Below, in pieces: positions 33,830 to 42,230 of a DNA stretch of 64,000 nucleotides. Source of the DNA: an uncultured Roseobacter sp. (lineage in GTDB: Bacteria > Pseudomonadota > Alphaproteobacteria > Rhodobacterales > Rhodobacteraceae). The notes below the pieces were generated by a model. It ran no database searches and had not been told where the DNA came from. It worked only from the letters and a program-made list of their open reading frames with translations. The position numbers and the translations under genes were made by a program. The stretch lies in the NCBI RefSeq assembly GCF_947496515.1, contig NZ_CANMDB010000002.1:496001-560000 (forward strand). Reading direction: 5' to 3'. The first letter of the stretch is position 1, and each line of letters begins with the position of its first letter.

Positions 33830-35077
33830 TTACTCCGCCGCCATCGCCCGCCGGTAATGCTGCGCCAGCGCCGTATCGACCGCCGCACTGTCCACCGTGC
33901 CGCCCAGATCCCGCAGCGCCACCGCAAACCGCTGGACAATGTCCCGGATGGCCCCTTCGTTCAGCAGGTTCAGGATGCCGATCCGCACCTGCACCGGCTC
34001 CGACAGCGTGGGCCAGATGCCAAAGTTCTGCGCGCGGCAGTGCTGCACCAACTCCATCTCGCGGCCCGCCAGATCACCCGGCAGGTTCAGCACCACCAGC
34101 GACGGCATGTTGGAGGTCACCTCGCAGCCCATGGCCGTCACAGCGGCGCGCAGCGCGCTCTCGTGGAACGTATAATCCGCCGCGCGCTGCGCTATGGTCT
34201 GCTGCAAGCAGATCCGTAGCGCCTCGTGGAAGGCAGAGACCGCATAGGCCGAATGGGTCCGGTGATAGGTCCCCTTCTCCACATCCTTGCCGTCGATCAC
34301 CCCCCAGTGCCGCGCCTCAAGGATCGGGTGGTGGCAGAACGTCCGCGTTCCGGTCGCCTTCAGCGTCTCGATATACCGATCAGTGAAAGACACCGGCGCA
34401 TAGGTCAGCGGCAGACAGCAGATGCCCTTCTGCGGGCAAGAGGCCCAGCCATGCACGCCCGGATAGTCGTCAATGCGGAAATCGCCGACCCCAAGGCTCG
34501 ACACCGCATCCACCAGCCCCATCGCACCGTGCTTTTCACAGGCCGCGCTGAACCCTTCGATGTCATTGACCCGGCCCGATCCCGTCTCCCAATGCGCCAT
34601 CGCGGCCCATTTGGGCTTGTGCACGGCCAGCGCCGCTTCCACGATCTCGCCCGTCACGCTCTGCCCATGCGGCACCTCGATGGTGATCACACTCGCGGCC
34701 TGCGGGTCCAGCGAATTGGCCGCGAGTTCTTCCTCCGTCGCCGCCTTCATCCGCACCGTCAGACCGTCAATGCCGGAGAATGTCCCGTTGACGAACATCA
34801 CCACCTTGTCGCCGGGCATCACCCCCGCGAACATCATGTCCAGCCCGCTCCACCCGGTGCCCGCCACGCCAAAGGTATAGGTGTTCTCGGTCCCCATCAC
34901 CGCGCGCAGCATCTCCTTGCACTCCACCATGCCCCGCAACACGTCGCTGTGCATGTGATCGGCCAGCCCCGCGCCTGCATACCGCGCCAGCACCCGCGCA
35001 TCCGTATTGCCCGGCCCGGGGCCTGCGGCGATGGTTTCGGGGATCTCAAGCTGAGGGAATGGGATGATGTTGGTCAT
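33830..35077 (-). CDS. sgaA: Serine-glyoxylate aminotransferase
   Basis: The protein has 415 residues, a class V PLP aminotransferase of the alanine/serine-glyoxylate type. Motifs are GPGNTDARVLARYAG near the N-terminus, TENTYTFGVAGTGWSGLDMMF, VDAVSSLGVGDF (PLP-binding Asp) and CPQKGICCLP with the Schiff-base lysine. The ATG at 35077 has a strong AAGGAGG ribosome-binding site, so the longer frame to 35140 is rejected. It converts serine plus glyoxylate to hydroxypyruvate plus glycine. First gene of the serine-cycle operon. Confidence 0.85.
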   Translation of the reverse strand: MTNIIPFPQLEIPETIAAGPGPGNTDARVLARYAGAGLADHMHSDVLRGMVECKEMLRAVMGTENTYTFGVAGTGWSGLDMMFAGVMPGDKVVMFVNGTFSGIDGLTVRMKAATEEELAANSLDPQAASVITIEVPHGQSVTGEIVEAALAVHKPKWAAMAHWETGSGRVNDIEGFSAACEKHGAMGLVDAVSSLGVGDFRIDDYPGVHGWASCPQKGICCLPLTYAPVSFTDRYIETLKATGTRTFCHHPILEARHWGVIDGKDVEKGTYHRTHSAYAVSAFHEALRICLQQTIAQRAADYTFHESALRAAVTAMGCEVTSNMPSLVVLNLPGDLAGREMELVQHCRAQNFGIWPTLSEPVQVRIGILNLLNEGAIRDIVQRFAVALRDLGGTVDSAAVDTALAQHYRRAMAAE

Positions 35078-35181
35078 AGGTCCTCCTTGGTGCGCTGACG
35101 CGGCTTTATTCATTGGCGGGTGACCAGCACCTCGCCCCATGGTAGAGATTTAACGAACCCTTAAGAAATAAAAACGCCCTC

Positions 35182-35276
35182 CTGCCCACTTTTGGGTAGC
35201 TAAAGGAATAGGACTTTCCCTATACTTTCGGATTGAATACCGCCGTATACCAATTTTACACTGCCTGAATGGGTAG
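35182..35276. promoter_or_regulatory. Paired inverted-repeat motifs in the divergent sgaA / luxR promoter region
   Basis: Two related motifs stand 79 bp apart: CTGCCCACTTTTGGGTAG (35182-35199) and CTGCCTGAATGGGTAG (35261-35276). Each pairs CTGCC with GGGTAG. They lie in the AT-richer gap between sgaA and the response-regulator gene and could be its binding sites. Confidence 0.35.
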
Positions 35277-35296
35277 TTTTTCGGGGAAAAGCCGCC

Positions 35297-35959
35297 ATGA
35301 CCCAGCCGATTGCCCAGGATGCAGCCCCCATCGACATCATGCTCGCGGACAGCAACCCCCTTGTGCTGAGCGCCCTGTCAGAGATCATCGACCGTGATCC
35401 GCGCTTTTCCCTCGTGGCCTCCGCCGCCACCGCCGAAGGGTTCCTGGGCACCGTCATGCGCGTCCCTGTGCAGGTCGGCGTGATCGACTGGAACCTGCCC
35501 GCCCTGGGCGGCGCCAAGCTGATCGAGGTGCTGCGCGAGCAGGCGGGCGCCCCGCGCATCGTCGTCTACGCCGAGGACAGCGGCGACCTGCCGCGCCTGT
35601 GCATGTCTGCCGGCGCCGCCGCCTTCGCGCCGCGCTCCAGCGATCCGGCGACGCTGCTGGATACCTGCGCTGATGTGGCCGCGGGCAAGATGGTCTTCCC
35701 CTTCCTTGATGTGCGCGAACTGCGCAACGATCCGATCCATCAGTTGTCGCGCAAGGAACGCGCCATGCTCGATGCGCTCTCCAAGGGGCTCACCAACCGC
35801 GAACTCTCTACCGAACTTGGCGTCACCATCAACACCGTGAAATTCCACCTCTCCAATCTCTACGAAAAGCTGCAGGTGAAAAACCGCGCCCAGGCCATCG
35901 CCTTCTACTACGCCTCCCGGCTCGAACCGGACCGGGGCGGCGACAGTATACATAAGTAG
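35297..35959 (+). CDS. LuxR/NarL-type response regulator beside the serine-cycle genes
   Basis: The protein has 220 residues. The N-terminal receiver-like domain has IMLADSNPLVLSAL and a candidate phospho-acceptor in VGVIDWNLPALGG, followed by RIVVYAED. The C-terminal LuxR helix-turn-helix is LSRKERAMLDALSKGLTNRELSTELGVTINTVKFHLSNLYEKL. The receiver lacks the usual double acidic pair just before the domain's first helix (ADSN in place of DDH), so phosphorylation may be altered. It lies divergent from sgaA and 79 bp upstream of mcl, so it likely controls the serine cycle. No kinase gene is adjacent. Confidence 0.85.
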   Translation: MTQPIAQDAAPIDIMLADSNPLVLSALSEIIDRDPRFSLVASAATAEGFLGTVMRVPVQVGVIDWNLPALGGAKLIEVLREQAGAPRIVVYAEDSGDLPRLCMSAGAAAFAPRSSDPATLLDTCADVAAGKMVFPFLDVRELRNDPIHQLSRKERAMLDALSKGLTNRELSTELGVTINTVKFHLSNLYEKLQVKNRAQAIAFYYASRLEPDRGGDSIHK

Positions 35960-36038
35960 ACCGGGCGCGGGGCTTGACATTATCCTGCGCGACTGACCTC
36001 TCTCGCGAAATATTATATCTGACAGAAAGGTCGATCCG

Positions 36039-37016
36039 ATGTCATTCCATCCCGTCCAGCAGGCCCCCGGCCGTCTCAACCGATCCGAGCTTGCGGTGCC
36101 CGGCAGCCAGCCGCAGATGTTTGAAAAGGCGGCACAATCCGACGTCGATGTGATCTTTCTGGATCTGGAGGATGCCGTCGCCCCGGACGAGAAGGAACAG
36201 GCCCGCAAGAACATCATCAAGGGCCTGAACGAGATCGACTGGAACACCAAATCCATGTCCGTGCGCATCAACGGGCTCGACACCCATTACATGTACCGCG
36301 ATGTGGTGGATGTGGTGGAACAGGCGGGTGAACGGCTCGATCTGATCATGATACCCAAAGTCGGCACCGCCGCGGATGTCTACGCGGTGGATATGATGGT
36401 CACCCAGATCGAAGACGCCAAGGGGTACAGCAAACGCATCGGCTTCGAGCACATTATCGAAACCGCTCTGGGCATGCAGAACATCACCGAGATTGCCGGC
36501 GCCTCCAAACGCAACGAGAGCCTGCATTTCGGGGTGGCCGACTACGCCGCCTCGACCCGCGCACGCACCACCATCATCGGCGGCGTGAACGAGGATTATG
36601 CGGTCCTGACAGACCCTGATACGGACGGAAACCGCGAAACCCACTGGGGCGATATGTGGCACTACGCTCTGGCCCGCATGGTGGTCGCCGCCCGCGCAAA
36701 CGGCCTCCGCCCTATCGACGGTCCCTTTGGCGACTTCAAGGACCCCGACGGCTACAAGGCCGCCGCCTACCGTGCCGCTGTTCTGGGCTGCGAGGGCAAA
36801 TGGGCGATCCATCCAAGCCAGATCGCGCTGGCCAATGAAGTCATGAGCCCGTCAGAGGCCGAGATCACCAAGGCACAGCGCATCCTGGAGGCGATGGCCG
36901 AGGCCGAAGCCGCCGGCAAAGGCGCGGTCAGCCTGGACGGTCGCCTCATCGACTACGCGTCCATCCGACAGGCCGAGGTTCTGGTGGAGAAAGCCAAACA
37001 GATCTCCGGCGGTTGA
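36039..37016 (+). CDS. mcl: L-malyl-CoA / beta-methylmalyl-CoA lyase
   Basis: The protein has 325 residues in the CitE/HpcH family. Signatures include RSELAVPGSQPQMFEKA, the metal-site FLDLEDAVAPDEK, MIPKVGTAADVY, the Glu in IGFEHIIETALGMQNI, and GKWAIHPSQIALAN. It splits malyl-CoA made by MtkAB into acetyl-CoA and glyoxylate, closing the serine cycle; the same enzyme serves the ethylmalonyl-CoA pathway in Rhodobacterales. It stands alone on the plus strand, after the regulator gene. Confidence 0.92.
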   Translation: MSFHPVQQAPGRLNRSELAVPGSQPQMFEKAAQSDVDVIFLDLEDAVAPDEKEQARKNIIKGLNEIDWNTKSMSVRINGLDTHYMYRDVVDVVEQAGERLDLIMIPKVGTAADVYAVDMMVTQIEDAKGYSKRIGFEHIIETALGMQNITEIAGASKRNESLHFGVADYAASTRARTTIIGGVNEDYAVLTDPDTDGNRETHWGDMWHYALARMVVAARANGLRPIDGPFGDFKDPDGYKAAAYRAAVLGCEGKWAIHPSQIALANEVMSPSEAEITKAQRILEAMAEAEAAGKGAVSLDGRLIDYASIRQAEVLVEKAKQISGG

Positions 37017-37024
37017 TCCGGCCC

Positions 37025-37078
37025 GGGGGCCATCTGGCCCCCGCCCCAAAACAGTCTCTAAAAAGGGCTTTTTTGGGG
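37025..37078 (+). terminator. Double hairpin after mcl
   Basis: GGGGGCC (37025-37031) pairs with GGCCCCC (37036-37042) around a 4-nt loop. A second inverted repeat CCCCAAAA (37044-37051) / TTTTGGGG (37071-37078) follows, with a T6 run inside. This is a good candidate bidirectional terminator, nine bases after the mcl stop. Confidence 0.65.
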
Positions 37079-37200
37079 TCGCGTGCAGCGTCTGCCGAAA
37101 TGCTTGAAATGTCACACAGCACGTAACGCTCAAGGTCCTCGGTTTCAGGCAGCGTTGCGTGCTCCAGTTCGTCGCGTGAAGTTCCAAATCCGCCCGATCT

Positions 37201-37893
37201 TCAGACCTCAAATAAAACCTTCTCTACGGGCCCCAGCTCTCTTTCCGCCACGCGGACGAGCAAACCCATATGGTGCATCTCCACGTAGCGCTGGATAAAG
37301 CTGCTCGGCGTCTTCAGTCTCAGGACCCCGTGTGTGCAGCTTTGAAACGTCAGCCGCGCAAACCACGCCCCGTAGAGATGCGGATGCTCCGCTGCCAGAA
37401 TGGCCATGACACCCGCCCAGGTGCCCGGCTGCGGCGGGCCCTCATCGGGTGCAGCCTCCGAAAGATACCTCTCTAACTTGATGATTTTCGTCTCTACGGG
37501 TCGGTATCGCGCCCGCATGCGCTGCTCGAAATCAGGCCCTACAAGGGGCCAGCAGGGCTCCGACAGTCGCGCAATCTCGGTATAATTGAGCCGGTAGGCC
37601 CCTACCCTGCCCCGCACACCGGCACGCTTACAGATCACGATGCTGGCCTCCACCAGCCGCTTGATCTCCCGCTTGACGGTCCGCTCGTTGACCGACCACA
37701 TCCGTGCCATGTCGCGTTGACCCACACAGAACTCATCGGTACGCCAGTTGTACCGCGCAGTCACCAGCGCCACCAAGCGCAGCACCGACATCTGAAACGT
37801 CGCGGTACCATTGAGCCCTGCGACGGACAGCGCTGTCAGCAAATCATACTTCAACACACCGGCCTCGGGGCCGGTTAGTTTCTGGGGTTCCAT
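37201..37893 (-). CDS. DnaA-like plasmid replication initiator
   Basis: The protein has 230 residues. The N-terminal half has a winged-helix character (GQRDMARMWSVNERTVKREIKRLVEASIVICKRAGVRG). The C-terminal part (MAILAAEHPHLYGAWFARL to FIQRYVEMHHMGLL) resembles a DnaA domain-I/KH-like segment, as described for the DnaA-like replicases of Rhodobacterales plasmids. It is divergent from parA across a 396-bp region that contains a DnaA box. Which compatibility group it belongs to would need comparison with sequenced DnaA-like replicons. It is not a RepC, RepA or RepB. Confidence 0.75.
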   Translation of the reverse strand: MEPQKLTGPEAGVLKYDLLTALSVAGLNGTATFQMSVLRLVALVTARYNWRTDEFCVGQRDMARMWSVNERTVKREIKRLVEASIVICKRAGVRGRVGAYRLNYTEIARLSEPCWPLVGPDFEQRMRARYRPVETKIIKLERYLSEAAPDEGPPQPGTWAGVMAILAAEHPHLYGAWFARLTFQSCTHGVLRLKTPSSFIQRYVEMHHMGLLVRVAERELGPVEKVLFEV

Positions 37894-38289
37894 CTGACCT
37901 GGAGTCCTGTTTTCTTCATGTCTGCCACCTCTCGGACCGATCTCTTGTGGATCGATTCCGTTCTGGCCTTAGCAAACTCCGAAATCCCGTACTCTGTCAA
38001 CTGTTTGTGAATAACGGGATCTCAAGCGCGCTTTTTGAAAATCAAAAGAAAACCAAGGTAATAGGATAAGGGGGACAGATAGCTGACACCCTATTGTGGG
38101 TCTCGTGTCACCATATCTGTGCCTCCACCCGGATCACTGTCACCAAATATCGCTGCGGGCCCGCAAGACCACCTATTGCATGCTACATTCGCCTAAATGC
38201 GCCGTTTCTGCAAATGGGAGAATTACTTTTTGCCCAAACTGTAAAATCCCGTTATTCGTTTTGCATCAGGAAAAAACAAGAGCAGTGCG
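37894..38289. other. Candidate replication origin / parA control region
   Basis: The gap between the replicase and parA holds a perfect DnaA box, TTATTCACA on the minus strand (38006-38014). The 12-mer ATCCCGTTATTC overlaps it on the minus strand (38009-38020) and recurs on the plus strand at 38246-38257, 33 bp before parA. A shorter copy ATCCCGT is at 37984-37990, inverted to ACGGGAT at 38014-38020. An AT-rich, purine-biased stretch lies at about 38029-38075. A weaker DnaA-like site (TGTGGATCG) is at 37946-37954. These features fit an origin with initiator or partition-operator sites. Confidence 0.6.
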
Positions 38290-39600
38290 ATGAGAGATCA
38301 CAATGACCTTCTGACCATGAACGAACGCAGCCTCGCGCAGCAGGCCGCGGTACGGCGGGCGACCTTCTCTCCCGGAGAGGTAAAAGAGCTGCGCCCCTTC
38401 TCCATCTGGGAGATCAGCCAGTTCATGTTCGACGTCCCCGCCGACACGTTGCGCAAGAAGCTGGCGGAGGATCCCTCCCTGCCGCAGGGGCTGACGGAGG
38501 AGGACGGTCGCCAGCGCTGGTTCACTCTCCAGGAGATCAACGAGCTGCGTCGCCGGATGCGATTTCGAGGTCGCAGCCTGCAGCCGGACCGGCCCAAGGG
38601 GCGCGCCATGCGCGTTGCCGTGTCGAACTTCAAGGGGGGTGTGGGCAAGACTGTCGTCGCCCAGCACCTCGCCAATGCCGCCGCCTTGGATGGCTACCGC
38701 GTGCTCTGCGTTGATTTCGACCCACAAGCAACCCTCACCCACTCCATGGGCATTACCGAGGTCAAGGAGTGGAATACCGTCTGGGGCATCATGTGCCGCG
38801 ATCTCTGCCGGGAGGCGGACCGGATCATGGGCAGCTATGACGACCCGGACGACTGCCCCTACCCCGCGTCCGATGAGCTGCCGGAGGACGTGCGGTCCAT
38901 CGGCTCGCAGCGGTTTCAGGATTTCATTCAGCGAACCTGCTGGCCCACGATCGACATCATTCCCTCCTGCGCCAACGCCGCCTTCGTGGAGTTCGCCAGC
39001 GCTCAGTACCGCTCGCTGCACAAGGCATGGAGCTTTTTCGGCTGCGTCGCGCGCTATCTCGATGAGCTGCCAGACGACCAGTACGACATCATCATCTTCG
39101 ACTGCCCGCCCGCCATCGGGTACCAGTCGCTGAACGCGGCCTTCGCGGCAGACATCCTCTATATCCCGTCGGGCCCCGGCTACTGGGAATACGACAGCAC
39201 CACCAGCTACCTCGGCCAGTTGGGCGACGCCATGGCCGACATCTCCGACGGGTTCGCGGCGGTGGCAGCGGACGCGGGCATTACGCTGCCGAAACGCTTT
39301 TCCGATATCCGTCTGCTGATGACCCGGTTCGAAGCCGCCAACCCGCTGCATGCCGCGATGATGGAGGCGTTTCGCAACGTGTTCGGTGCGGATGTCTGCG
39401 CCAACCCCATCGAGATGACCCGCGCGGTGGAGCAGTCGGGGCGGTTCCAGATGTCGGTCTACGAGCAGGACTACCGGCAGATGACGCGCGAGACATGGAA
39501 GCGCGCGCGCCAGAGTTTCGACCGGGCCTACGGTGAGTTCATCGCGACGGTGATGACCGCCTGGAAAGAGAATGACAGCCGCAAGGAGGCCGCGGAATGA
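38290..39600 (+). CDS. parA: Plasmid partition ATPase ParA (type Ia)
   Basis: The protein has 436 residues. About 105 N-terminal residues form a DNA-binding region (FSIWEISQFMFDVPADTLRKKL), followed by the ParA/MinD ATPase domain with deviant Walker A KGGVGKT at about 115-121, CVDFDPQATLTHSMG and IIFDCPPAIGYQS. The N-terminal extension marks it as a type Ia ParA that can also repress its own operon. It overlaps parB by ATGA and is divergent from the replicase gene. Confidence 0.93.
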   Translation: MRDHNDLLTMNERSLAQQAAVRRATFSPGEVKELRPFSIWEISQFMFDVPADTLRKKLAEDPSLPQGLTEEDGRQRWFTLQEINELRRRMRFRGRSLQPDRPKGRAMRVAVSNFKGGVGKTVVAQHLANAAALDGYRVLCVDFDPQATLTHSMGITEVKEWNTVWGIMCRDLCREADRIMGSYDDPDDCPYPASDELPEDVRSIGSQRFQDFIQRTCWPTIDIIPSCANAAFVEFASAQYRSLHKAWSFFGCVARYLDELPDDQYDIIIFDCPPAIGYQSLNAAFAADILYIPSGPGYWEYDSTTSYLGQLGDAMADISDGFAAVAADAGITLPKRFSDIRLLMTRFEAANPLHAAMMEAFRNVFGADVCANPIEMTRAVEQSGRFQMSVYEQDYRQMTRETWKRARQSFDRAYGEFIATVMTAWKENDSRKEAAE

Positions 39601-40661
39601 GCAGTAAGAACAAGTTCGGCTTCGAGCCGCTGGAGACGAAATCGGTGACGCCCCGCCGCGACAGGGCGCCGGGGCCGATGGGCGCTGCGGTGCGCGATGT
39701 GGCCGAGACCCTGCAGGAGACGACCGAAGCCAAAGTGGCGCAGCGCCGACAGAACGCGGAGGACGCCAAGGCGTTTCGCGCAGCGCAGGGCGAGGGCAGG
39801 GTGCTGGTGCATATTCCGCTGGAAGAGATCGCCACCGATGATCTGCCGCGCGACCGTCTGGCGCTGGAGGCGGTGGCGGCATCCGAGGAGATGGAAGAGC
39901 TTAAGGCCTCCATTCGGGAGCGGGGGCAGAAGGAGCCGGTCGAGGTCTACATCGGGCCCAGCGGCGGCTACCAGTTGAAGAAGGGCTGGCGGCGGTTCAC
40001 GGCGCTGAGCCAGTTGCTGAGCGAGACGGGTGAGGCGGCCTTTGCCACGATCATCGCCCGGGTGGAGACGCAACCGGCGGAGCGGATCGCGCGCTACATC
40101 GACATGGTCGAAGAGAACGTGGTGCGAGAGGATCTGACCTTTGCCGAAATGGCGCAGGTGGCCATCGCCGCTGCGGCCGATGAGGGGATCGAGGAGACGG
40201 ATCCGGCGGAGCTGGTCAACCGGCTCTACGGCGCGCTGCACAAGACCAAACGCTCCTACATCCGGCAGTTCGTCTTTCTGCTGACGGTGCTGGGTGACGC
40301 GCTGCAGTGGCCCAAGGAGGTGGCGCGGAACCAGGGCGTGGACGTGGCGCGCGCGATCAAGAGCGAAGAGCAGGTCGAGGCGCTGCGCGCGCGGCTGGCG
40401 GAGTGCGGCGGGCCGGAGGCACAGGTCCGGGTGTTGAACGGGTTTCTGGAGAGTGAAAAGAGCGGGGAGAGCGCTGTGCGGGAAGCGGTGGCACCCAAGC
40501 AGAAGTTCGAGTTCTTCCTGGGTAAGACCAAGGTGACCGCGCGCGATGGCGAATGCCGGATCGTGAGCGAGCGCGACTTCGCGACCATCCCCAAGGGGCG
40601 GCTCGAAGAGGCGGTGAAAGCCTTTGAAGAGGCGCTGCAGGGCGGTCCACGGATCCGCTGA
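39597..40661 (+). CDS. parB: Plasmid partition protein ParB
   Basis: The protein has 354 residues. The ParB N-terminal nuclease-like/CTPase domain contains LVHIPLEEIATDDLPRDRLAL, SIRERGQKEPVEVY and GYQLKKGWRRFTAL; the helix-turn-helix region starts with VEENVVREDLTFAEMAQVA. Seven copies of an 18-bp palindrome begin only 12 bp after its stop and are its probable binding sites. Partner of ParA in segregation of the replicon. Confidence 0.92.
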   Translation: MSSKNKFGFEPLETKSVTPRRDRAPGPMGAAVRDVAETLQETTEAKVAQRRQNAEDAKAFRAAQGEGRVLVHIPLEEIATDDLPRDRLALEAVAASEEMEELKASIRERGQKEPVEVYIGPSGGYQLKKGWRRFTALSQLLSETGEAAFATIIARVETQPAERIARYIDMVEENVVREDLTFAEMAQVAIAAAADEGIEETDPAELVNRLYGALHKTKRSYIRQFVFLLTVLGDALQWPKEVARNQGVDVARAIKSEEQVEALRARLAECGGPEAQVRVLNGFLESEKSGESAVREAVAPKQKFEFFLGKTKVTARDGECRIVSERDFATIPKGRLEEAVKAFEEALQGGPRIR

Positions 40662-40673
40662 GGAGGGTAGGGC

Positions 40674-41033
40674 GGTTACCCATGGGTAACCGCTGTGCGC
40701 CGGAGATGGTTACCCATGGGTAACCGCAGTGCATCTGGCAGACCACGACAAGCACCCCGGAGTTACCCACGGGTAACCAGCCGCCGTAAGGTTACCCACG
40801 GGTAACCCGGTTCTTGTGCGGGGCAGTTGGGGTTACCCATGGGTAACCATTGGGCACAATCACGTTTAGATGGAAGTGGCGGTCAAGCATGAGCGGTTAC
40901 CCATGGGTAACCGCTCATGCCTTGAGATTGAAGTCAGCGGAGGATGCCACATGCCGCGGACATTCCGGGCGCATTCAGAGGTCGTCGCCCGTTTTGAGGA
41001 TCGTGAGATAGAAGCGGTTACCCATGGGTAACC
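40674..41033. repeat. Centromere (parS) cluster: seven copies of an 18-bp palindrome
   Basis: The unit is GGTTACCCATGGGTAACC. Copies: 40674-40691, 40708-40725, 40761-40778 (first base A, centre CG), 40790-40807 (centre CG), 40831-40848, 40895-40912 and 41016-41033. Five are identical. Start-to-start spacing is irregular (34, 53, 29, 41, 64, 121 bp), which argues against a CRISPR array. The first copy extends to a 22-bp palindrome (40672-40693) and the sixth to a perfect 34-bp one (40887-40920). The unit differs from the chromosomal parS consensus TGTTTCACGTGAAACA. Position directly behind parB makes ParB binding the natural explanation. Confidence 0.88.
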
Positions 41034-41349
41034 CTGTTGGTGGCTCTTGGTCTTGGTGCGTCACATATTCCCTAGATAAAAGCGTTTTTTTTCAGTATGT
41101 TACGTGTTTTTCTGACCGATTTGGATGAGCGAGCCGTTCATTCAGCAGGTCAGCGCGCTTCTGCGGGACCGGATCCGGTTCTCATCTGCCTTATGGCGGC
41201 CAACATCGGGCGACAGTCGTATCTATCAAAGCCAATATGTGTCTATAAACAATGGTTCAGAGACTGTTTTACAGGCTGCTGGAAAACCGGTCTGCTTGCG
41301 CTTGGCTATAGGGTGCTGCCAGTTTTGAGTTTGGTTTGGGCGGCTTAGC
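41034..41349. other. 316-bp gap without a supported gene
   Basis: Between the last palindrome and the transposase remnant I see only short frames with no recognisable features and an AT-rich patch near 41080-41100. No further copy of the parS palindrome is present. Confidence 0.5.
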
Positions 41350-42190
41350 CTAGCCCCTGGCTGTGGTTGTGCACGACCGTTGCTTCAGTTCTGTCCCGCG
41401 CAACAATAGCTTGGGCAACCTCGCCAAATTGTTTGCCGCCCTTGTCACTGTGAATCTGGCGCGCCCTTTTTCGATCCCGCGATGTACCGTTTGGGCCGTA
41501 CCACCGACGGTCTTGGCCCCGCCAAATGGCTCGTCGATCTTCTTTCGGCGCTTCTGCGAGACAGCGTAGCCGGGATGCCCGGTTGTCGGACTGTTGATGA
41601 CGGAATGGCGGGCCTTCCGGGCGATATGTGGTGTCACGCAGGCCTGCCTCGGATCGGATACGAAGTCAGCGCTGTCGTATCCCTTGTCGGCGCCCGGCGG
41701 CTGACGCGGATCATGTCGCGCGCGGCCTTGCGTTCGGCGCGCCTGTCCGCATGGGTGAGGTCGGCCTGAACGATGAGACCATTGCGGTTCTCCATCAGGG
41801 TATGTCCGATGAAGCCAGCATCGCGCCCGCGCCTGACGATTTCTGGTAGAGCCGGGCGTCCCGGTCGGTGACGGATGTCTGGGTCGCAGTCAAATGCTTC
41901 TGGCCCTTGAAACCGACGTCGGGGCTGCGGGATTTGTGTTGCATCGGCGGGGTTTCGGTCGTTTCAGGCTGGCCCGGGCGGTGTCTGATCGGTGGATGGT
42001 CGTGGCGGGCCGTCCGCATCGTCATCCCCCGGCAGCACCCTTGGCTGGAAACTCTTCATCAAGGGCCGGACCTTGATCAGCGTGCCGTCGACGGAGAAGT
42101 GATCGTCCGGAAAGCAGCGGCCCGACCTCAGGATGCGTCATGATTGCGGCCATGACCTCGCGCGACATATCGGTGGTCAGCAGCCTGTCA
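41350..42190 (-). pseudogene. Decayed IS5-family transposase
   Basis: Three minus-strand frames give consecutive pieces of one transposase. The N-proximal piece (RLLTTDMSREVMAAIMTHPE, about 42190-42080) corresponds to the region before the first catalytic block. The middle piece (GFKGQKHLTATQTSVTDRDARLY, within 41795-42025) and the sequence after it (LMENRNGLI) match the inner conserved region. The C-terminal piece (QKRRKKIDEPFGGAKTVGG, then RLPKLLLRG, 41350-41637) is the DDE glutamate block. Frameshifts separate them, and about 100 N-terminal residues are missing where the element meets pqqE. No intact terminal inverted repeats were found by eye. Confidence 0.78.
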
Positions 42191-42230
42191 GATCTTGGCA
42201 GCGATGTTACTCCGCCGGTTCCGCGGCCTT

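Noticed and set aside
35974-36016. Sigma-70 promoter TTGACA ... TATTAT before mcl
   Set aside because: The hexamers are 31 bp apart, too far for a functional -35/-10 pair; no better -10 seen.
37946-37954. Second DnaA box in the origin region
   Set aside because: Only 7 of 9 bases fit the consensus; kept as a weak note, not as a site.
38266-39882. Minus-strand open frame of 538 codons opposite parA
   Set aside because: Shadow frame; plus strand encodes ParA with KGGVGKT.
40674-41033. CRISPR array
   Set aside because: The repeats are perfect palindromes of 18 bp with irregular spacing of about 29-121 bp and follow parB; no cas genes in the window.
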